Shown here in pieces: positions 59,145 through 64,000 of a stretch of DNA of 64,000 bases. Both the position numbers and the translations under genes were made by a program. The stretch comes from Variovorax terrae. Its GTDB lineage: Bacteria; Pseudomonadota; Gammaproteobacteria; Burkholderiales; Burkholderiaceae_C. The stretch's first letter is position 1. Every line of letters begins with the position of its first letter. The notes below the pieces were generated by a model, which ran no database searches, was not told where the DNA came from, and saw nothing but the letters and a program-made list of their open reading frames with translations. The stretch lies in assembly GCF_022809125.1 (NCBI RefSeq), contig NZ_JALGBI010000001.1:1364001-1428000 (forward strand). Direction: 5' to 3'.

Positions 59145-61439
59145 ATGCAAGCCGTCCGCCTTCCCGCTCCGCCCGCGATCGCTCCGGGCGCAGGCGCGCT
59201 TTCCGGGCCACAGGACGACGCCACCGACTGGACCGCCTTCAGCCGGCCGATCGGGGAGGCGGGCCAGCCCCAGCGCTGGGAGTCGCAGATCGTTATCGAA
59301 GGCATGCATTGCGCGGCCTGCCCCATCACCATCGAACAGGCGCTGTGCCGGGTGCCGGGCGTCGAGTCGGCCGAGGTGAGCGCCGCTGGCGCCCGGGCCC
59401 GCGTGGTCTGGCGCAGCGCCGAGGTCCAGCCGGCCGGCTGGCTTGGCGCCATCCGCCGGGCCGGCTACCGCGCCTGGCCTGCCACCGATGCCTTTGCGCA
59501 GGACCGGCGGCGCCGGCAGCAGCGCCTGATGCTGTGGCGCTGGCTGGTTGCGGGCTTTTGCATGATGCAGGTCATGATGTACGCCGTGCCGGCCTATGTG
59601 GCCGCGCCCGGCGAGATTACGCCCGACATCGAGCAATTGCTGCGCTGGGCTTCCTGGGTGCTGACGCTGCCAGTGGTCCTGTTCTCGTGCGGCCCGTTCT
59701 TTGCCAGCGCCGCGCGCGACCTGGCGCAGCGGCGCATCGGCATGGACCTGCCGGTGGCCCTGGGCATCGTGATCGCGTTCGCGGCCAGCACGGCTGCCAC
59801 CTTTTCGCCCGATGGCTGGTGGGGACGCGAGGTCTGGTTCGACTCGCTCACCATGTTCGTGTTCTTCCTGCTCACCGGCCGCTGGCTGGAGCAGCGGCTG
59901 AAGGATCGCACGGCGGGCGCGCTCGATGCCCTGATGCAGCGCCTGCCGCTCAGCGTGGAGCGCCTGGAGGCCGACGGCAGCTTCCGGCGCGTGGCGATCC
60001 ACCGGCTCGCGCCGGGCGATGTGGTGCGCGTGCTGCCCGGCGAGGCGTTCCCGGCCGACGGCGTGCTGACGGACGGCGAGACGCTGGCGGACGAAGCCCT
60101 GCTGACGGGCGAGTCGCGCCCGGTGCCCAAGTTCGCCGGTGCCCCGGTCATCGCCGGCAGCTACAACCTGTCGGCGCCGGCCCGGGTGCGGATCGAGCGC
60201 GTGGGCCAGGACACGCGCTATGCCGGCATCGTGGCGCTGATGGAGCAGGCCTCGTTCGACAAGCCGCGCCTGGCCGTGCTGGCCGATCGGGTGGCGCGGC
60301 CGTTCCTGGCGCTGGTTTTGCTGGCCGGCGCGGCGGCTGCCGCTTGGTGGTGGCCGAGCGACCCGGCCCGCGCCGTGATGGCGGCCGTTGCGGTGCTGAT
60401 CGTGACCTGCCCCTGCGCGCTGTCGCTCGCCACGCCGGCTGCCATGCTGGCGGCCGCCGGCTCGCTGGCGCGGCGCGGCGTGCTGGTGCGGCGCCTGCAG
60501 GCGCTCGAGGCGCTGGCCGGCATCGACACCGTGGTGTTCGACAAGACCGGCACGCTGACGCAGGACCGCATGGCGCTGAACGCCATCCGCGCACGCGCCG
60601 GCGTTTCGCCGGACAAGGCCCTGTGCCTGGCCGCGGCGCTGGCCCGGCATTCGCTGCACCCGGCCTCGCGCGCGCTGGCCGCGGCCGCCGCGATGCCGCT
60701 GCAGGCCACCGACGTGAAGGAGACGATGGGGCAGGGGCTGTCGGGCCAGGTGCTCGACCCGAGCCAGCCGGCTTCGCCGCTGCGGCTGCGGCTGGGCTCC
60801 GCCGGCTTCTGCGGCCTGCCGGCCGGGCCGCGGCCCGGCGGCGTGCTGCAGGTGCATCTGTCGAGTGACGCGGGCTGGCTGGCGACCTTCGAGCTGGAAG
60901 AGGCCCTGCGGCCGGAGGCGCTGGCGGCCGTGCAGGCGCTGCGCGAAGCGGGCGTGCAGGTGCAGCTGCTGTCGGGCGACCGCCAGTGGCCGGTGCAGCG
61001 GATGGCCCGCTGCGCGGGCATCGCGCAGGCGTTCGGGGAATGCCTGCCGCAGGACAAGCTGGCCCATGTGCAGGCCCTGCAGCGCCAGGGCCGCCGCGTG
61101 GCCATGGTGGGCGACGGCCTGAACGACGGGCCGGTGCTGGCCTGCGCCGACGTGTCGGTCGCCATGGGGCAGGGCGTGCCGCTGGCCCAGGCCCAGGCCG
61201 ATTTCGTCGTGCAGGGCGGGCAGCTGCTGGAGGTGCCCCATCTGCTGAGGCAGGCGCGCCGCACGCTGCGCATCGTGCGGCAGAACCTGCTGTGGGCGGC
61301 GCTCTACAACGCGCTATGCGTGCCGCTGGCCCTGATGGGCTGGCTGCCGGCCTGGGCCGCGGGCCTGGGCATGGCGGCCAGCTCCCTGCTGGTGGTGCTG
61401 AATGCCCTGCGGCTGGCCAGAGCGGAGGGCGGGGGCTGA
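59145..61439 (+). CDS. ccoI: Copper-type P-type ATPase for cytochrome cbb3 assembly (CcoI/FixI)
   Basis: A 764-residue heavy-metal ATPase supplying copper for cbb3 oxidase biogenesis. N-terminal HMA domain with GMHCAAC (53-59), eight membrane helices, actuator TGES, membrane CPC (about 422-424) and phosphorylation motif DKTGT (Asp466), then [10 protein letters not shown]. Immediately followed by ccoS (stop and start overlap by one base) and ccoNOQP, which identifies it as CcoI rather than a detoxifying pump. Confidence 0.93.
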   Translation: MQAVRLPAPPAIAPGAGALSGPQDDATDWTAFSRPIGEAGQPQRWESQIVIEGMHCAACPITIEQALCRVPGVESAEVSAAGARARVVWRSAEVQPAGWLGAIRRAGYRAWPATDAFAQDRRRRQQRLMLWRWLVAGFCMMQVMMYAVPAYVAAPGEITPDIEQLLRWASWVLTLPVVLFSCGPFFASAARDLAQRRIGMDLPVALGIVIAFAASTAATFSPDGWWGREVWFDSLTMFVFFLLTGRWLEQRLKDRTAGALDALMQRLPLSVERLEADGSFRRVAIHRLAPGDVVRVLPGEAFPADGVLTDGETLADEALLTGESRPVPKFAGAPVIAGSYNLSAPARVRIERVGQDTRYAGIVALMEQASFDKPRLAVLADRVARPFLALVLLAGAAAAAWWWPSDPARAVMAAVAVLIVTCPCALSLATPAAMLAAAGSLARRGVLVRRLQALEALAGIDTVVFDKTGTLTQDRMALNAIRARAGVSPDKALCLAAALARHSLHPASRALAAAAAMPLQATDVKETMGQGLSGQVLDPSQPASPLRLRLGSAGFCGLPAGPRPGGVLQVHLSSDAGWLATFELEEALRPEALAAVQALREAGVQVQLLSGDRQWPVQRMARCAGIAQAFGECLPQDKLAHVQALQRQGRRVAMVGDGLNDGPVLACADVSVAMGQGVPLAQAQADFVVQGGQLLEVPHLLRQARRTLRIVRQNLLWAALYNALCVPLALMGWLPAWAAGLGMAASSLLVVLNALRLARAEGGG

Positions 61440-61576
61440 TGGACATCCTGTTCCTGCTGATTCCGCTGTCGGTGGCCCTGGTGCTGCTGATCCTCGGCGG
61501 CCTGTGGTGGGCCGTGGAGCATGGGCAGTTCGAGGACGTCGAGTCCGAAGGGGAGCGCATTCTTCGCGGCGATTGA
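61439..61576 (+). CDS. ccoS: Cytochrome cbb3 oxidase maturation protein CcoS
   Basis: A 45-residue membrane protein: one helix ([26 protein letters not shown]) and a short acidic tail ([16 protein letters not shown]). Its start overlaps the ccoI stop (TGATG). CcoS-type proteins assist insertion of haem and copper into the oxidase. Its stop overlaps an FNR box that precedes ccoN. Confidence 0.9.
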   Translation: MDILFLLIPLSVALVLLILGGLWWAVEHGQFEDVESEGERILRGD

Positions 61577-61586
61577 CGCAGGTCAA
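61573..61586. promoter_or_regulatory. FNR/Anr box upstream of ccoN
   Basis: TTGACGCAGGTCAA, TTGAC-N4-GTCAA, a symmetric near-consensus FNR site covering the end of ccoS and lying 55 bases before the ccoN ATG. Confidence 0.7.
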
Positions 61587-61641
61587 TACGCCGCTGCGCC
61601 TTGAGGCCGACACTGGCACCGTTCAAGCAAAGAGGTGCGAG

Positions 61642-63075
61642 ATGAATGATCCCGGGGTGCAGGCCGTCTACAACGACACCGTGGTGCGGCAGTTTTCCAT
61701 CATGGCCGTGGTCTGGGGCGTGGTGGGCATGCTGGTCGGCGTGGTGATTGCCGCGCAGCTGGCCTGGCCCGACCTGAACTTCGGCATCCCGTGGCTCAGC
61801 TACGGCCGGCTGAGGCCATTGCACACCAATGCGGTGATCTTCGCCTTTGGCGGCTGCGCGCTGTTCGCCACCAGCTACTACGTGGTGCAGCGCACCGGCC
61901 AGGTCCGCCTGTTCGCGGGGCCGCTGGCCGCGTTCACCTTCTGGGGCTGGCAGGCCGTCATCGTGGCCGCGGCCATCAGCCTGCCGCTGGGCTACACCAC
62001 CGGCAAGGAGTATGCGGAGCTGGAGTGGCCGATCGACATCCTGATCACGCTGGTGTGGGTGTCCTATGCCATCGTGTTCTTCGGCACCGTGGGCCGGCGG
62101 CGCGTCAAGCACATCTACGTGGCGAACTGGTTCTATGGCGCGTTCATCCTCGCCGTGGCCGTCCTGCACGTGGTCAACAGCGCCGAGGTGCCGGCCGGCT
62201 GGATGAAGAGCTACTCGGCCTATGCCGGCGTGCAGGACGCGATGATCCAGTGGTGGTACGGCCACAACGCGGTGGGCTTCTTCCTCACGGCCGGCTTCCT
62301 CGGGATGATGTACTACTTCATCCCGAAGCAGGCCGAGCGGCCCGTCTACTCGTACCGGCTCTCGATCGTGCACTTCTGGGCGCTGATCTTCACCTACATG
62401 TGGGCCGGCCCGCACCACCTGCACTACACCGCGCTGCCCGACTGGACCCAGTCGCTGGGCATGATGTTCTCGCTGATCCTGCTGGCGCCGAGCTGGGGCG
62501 GCATGATCAACGGCATCATGACGCTGTCGGGCGCCTGGCACAAGCTGCGCGACGACCCGGTGCTGCGCTTCCTGATCGTCTCGCTGTCGTTCTACGGCAT
62601 GAGCACCTTCGAGGGGCCGATGATGTCGATCAAGACCGTCAACGCGCTGAGCCACTACACCGACTGGACCATCGGCCACGTGCACTCCGGCGCCCTGGGC
62701 TGGGTTGGCCTGATCTCGATGGGCTCGCTGTACTTCCTGATCCCGCGCATGTTCGGGCAGAAGAAGATGTACAGCACCAAGGCCATCGAGCTGCACTTCT
62801 GGATCGCCACCATCGGCATCGTGCTCTACATCGCCGCCATGTGGATTGCCGGCGTGATGCAGGGCCTGATGTGGGGTGCCGTCAACACCGACGGCACGCT
62901 GACCTACACCTTCGTGGAGTCGGTCAAGGCCACCTATCCGTTCTACGTGATCCGCGTGCTGGGCGGTGTGCTGTATCTCGGCGGCATGCTGGTCATGGCC
63001 TGGAACACCTGGATGACGGCGGTCTCGGGGCGCTCCGTGCATGTGCCCATTCCCGCCCTTGCGGCCCACGCCTGA
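61642..63075 (+). CDS. ccoN: Cytochrome cbb3 oxidase subunit I
   Basis: A 477-residue catalytic subunit with about twelve membrane helices holding haem b and the haem b3-copper centre. Haem/copper ligands are visible in [34 protein letters not shown] and [11 protein letters not shown]. It reduces oxygen with high affinity under low oxygen. Start 61642 follows AGAGG. First gene of ccoNOQP, probably FNR-controlled. Confidence 0.97.
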   Translation: MNDPGVQAVYNDTVVRQFSIMAVVWGVVGMLVGVVIAAQLAWPDLNFGIPWLSYGRLRPLHTNAVIFAFGGCALFATSYYVVQRTGQVRLFAGPLAAFTFWGWQAVIVAAAISLPLGYTTGKEYAELEWPIDILITLVWVSYAIVFFGTVGRRRVKHIYVANWFYGAFILAVAVLHVVNSAEVPAGWMKSYSAYAGVQDAMIQWWYGHNAVGFFLTAGFLGMMYYFIPKQAERPVYSYRLSIVHFWALIFTYMWAGPHHLHYTALPDWTQSLGMMFSLILLAPSWGGMINGIMTLSGAWHKLRDDPVLRFLIVSLSFYGMSTFEGPMMSIKTVNALSHYTDWTIGHVHSGALGWVGLISMGSLYFLIPRMFGQKKMYSTKAIELHFWIATIGIVLYIAAMWIAGVMQGLMWGAVNTDGTLTYTFVESVKATYPFYVIRVLGGVLYLGGMLVMAWNTWMTAVSGRSVHVPIPALAAHA

Positions 63076-63087
63076 GGAGAAGACACC

Positions 63088-63717
63088 ATGACCGACAACA
63101 CCCAGGCCACGCCCGGCTTCTCGCACGAGAAGGTGGAGACCAGCAACTTCCTGATGATCGTGCTCATCCTGCTGGTGGTCGCCATCGGCGGGCTGGTGGA
63201 GATCGTGCCGCTGTTCTTCCAGAAATCCACCACCGAGGCGGTGACGGGCGTCAAGCCCTACACCGCGCTGCAGCTGATGGGGCGCGACGTCTACCTGCGC
63301 GAGGGCTGCTACAACTGCCACTCGCAGATGATCCGGCCCTTCCGCGCCGAGACGCTGCGCTACGGCCACTACTCGGTGGCCGGCGAATTCGTCTACGACC
63401 ATCCGTTCCAGTGGGGCAGCAAGCGCACCGGGCCCGACCTGCACCGCGTGGGCGGCAAGTACAGCGACGAATGGCACCGCATCCACCTGAACAACCCGCG
63501 CGACGTGGTGCCCGAATCCAACATGCCGGCCTATCCGTGGCTGGAGAAGGCGGCGGTCGATCCGGCCGAGGTGGCGCCCCGCATGCAGGCGCTGCGCCGG
63601 GTGGGCGTGCCCTACAGCGATGCGGAGATTGCCGCCGCGGCGGCCGACGTCAAGGGCCGGACCGAGCAGGACGCCCTGGTGGCCTACCTGCAGTCCCTGG
63701 GCCGCGCACTGAAATAA
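63088..63717 (+). CDS. ccoO: Cytochrome cbb3 oxidase subunit II
   Basis: A 209-residue mono-haem cytochrome c subunit. One N-terminal membrane anchor (about 21-43) is followed by the haem motif [12 protein letters not shown]. It passes electrons to CcoN. Start 63088 follows GAGGAG, 12 bases after ccoN. Confidence 0.96.
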   Translation: MTDNTQATPGFSHEKVETSNFLMIVLILLVVAIGGLVEIVPLFFQKSTTEAVTGVKPYTALQLMGRDVYLREGCYNCHSQMIRPFRAETLRYGHYSVAGEFVYDHPFQWGSKRTGPDLHRVGGKYSDEWHRIHLNNPRDVVPESNMPAYPWLEKAAVDPAEVAPRMQALRRVGVPYSDAEIAAAAADVKGRTEQDALVAYLQSLGRALK

Positions 63718-63727
63718 GGAGAAGCCC

Positions 63728-63865
63728 ATGGACATCACCAGCCTGCGCGTGATCGCCACGGTGGCGTGCTTCGCCACCTTCATCGGCATCCTGATCTGGG
63801 CGTTCGCGCGCCGCAACACCGCCCGCTTCGACGAGGCCGCCCGCCTGCCTTTCGAGCAGGACTGA
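63728..63865 (+). CDS. ccoQ: Cytochrome cbb3 oxidase small subunit CcoQ
   Basis: A 45-residue single-helix protein, MDITSLRVIATVACFATFIGILIWAFARR with a short charged tail. CcoQ-type proteins stabilise the complex, especially against oxygen. It sits between ccoO and ccoP, with AGGAG upstream (63718-63722). Confidence 0.9.
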   Translation: MDITSLRVIATVACFATFIGILIWAFARRNTARFDEAARLPFEQD

Positions 63866-63890
63866 GCCACACCATCGGGGATTCCCAAGC

Positions 63891-64000
63891 ATGAGCGATT
63901 TCACAAGCAACTTCTGGTCGGTCTACGTGGCCGGCCTGGCCCTGGCCGGCATCCTCGGCTGCCTGATCCTGCTGTGGGTCACGGCCCGCAAGAAGGTGGC
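63891..64000 (+). CDS. ccoP: Cytochrome cbb3 oxidase subunit III (3' end outside window)
   Basis: The first 36 residues of a longer protein, MSDFTSNFWSVYVAG then an N-terminal membrane helix and ARKKV. Position after ccoNOQ and the N-terminus fit CcoP, the di-haem cytochrome c subunit. The window ends inside it. Confidence 0.85.
   Translation, partial: MSDFTSNFWSVYVAGLALAGILGCLILLWVTARKKV

Noticed and set aside
60148..63888. Very long open frame on the minus strand across ccoI-ccoO (also 15210-17939 and 22339-24909)
   Set aside because: Such long antisense frames arise in high-GC DNA opposite real genes. They lack conserved motifs, have low-complexity Arg/His/Ala/Gly composition, and oppose clearly identified genes.

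Overview
The window is a 64 kb stretch of high-GC, densely packed chromosome from a betaproteobacterium, most likely Burkholderiales, family Comamonadaceae. This rests on protein style (hpnCDE, a Bug-type solute receptor, cbb3 oxidase with FNR boxes, a small Trp-rich protein) and on a GC-rich palindromic repeat in the RND pump at 16841-16911 that I associate with that family. No prophage, insertion sequence, CRISPR array or integron is visible. All assignments come from reading the sequence; no database search was run.

Layout. 1-9124: two tandem, nearly identical periplasmic receptors (the first cut by the window edge), an extracellular poly(3-hydroxybutyrate) depolymerase, a complete Liv-type ABC importer (two ATPases, two permeases), an intracellular alpha/beta hydrolase and an RmlD-like reductase. 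9137-13981: hemH, a HAD phosphatase and hpnCDE for squalene. 14081-18548: RND efflux pair behind a clear promoter/operator. 18623-24813: leader hairpin, tRNA-Leu, tig, clpP, clpX, lon (protein quality control). 24843-25268: tRNA-Gly, tRNA-Cys, tRNA-Leu. 25289-31327: unknown protein, MFS transporter, murI, and divergent class I and class II fumarases. 31364-36531: proVWX and nhaA (osmotic and sodium stress). 36541-40113: YqhA-like protein, acs, cytochrome c, Trp-rich protein. 40184-48019: heavy-metal-type RND tripartite efflux system with its two-component regulator. 48049-52783: ilvD, LysR regulator, lgt and a predicted secreted zinc peptidase. 52891-58577: GntR regulator, malonyl-CoA decarboxylase, Bug receptor, enoyl-CoA hydratase and malonyl-CoA synthetase, a malonate catabolic operon. 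58599-64000: UspA and the ccoI-ccoS-ccoNOQP cytochrome cbb3 cluster, cut at ccoP.

How genes work together. The depolymerase, importer and hydrolase look like one route for external polyester: cleavage outside, uptake of monomer or oligomer, further hydrolysis inside. The malonate operon converts malonate to malonyl-CoA and then acetyl-CoA. acs, the fumarases and the cbb3 oxidase feed and drain central metabolism.

Most unusual signals. (1) A dispersed mini-repeat of about 55-65 bp, with six copies here; five lie inside genes without breaking the frame and the sixth lies between genes. One orientation adds a peptide like RPDVQVQRSSDAIK to unrelated enzymes, much like Rickettsia palindromic elements. 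(2) A second, GC-rich repeat inserted in frame in the cytoplasmic loop of an RND pump. (3) The polyester-scavenging locus. (4) A predicted secreted zinc peptidase translationally coupled to lgt.
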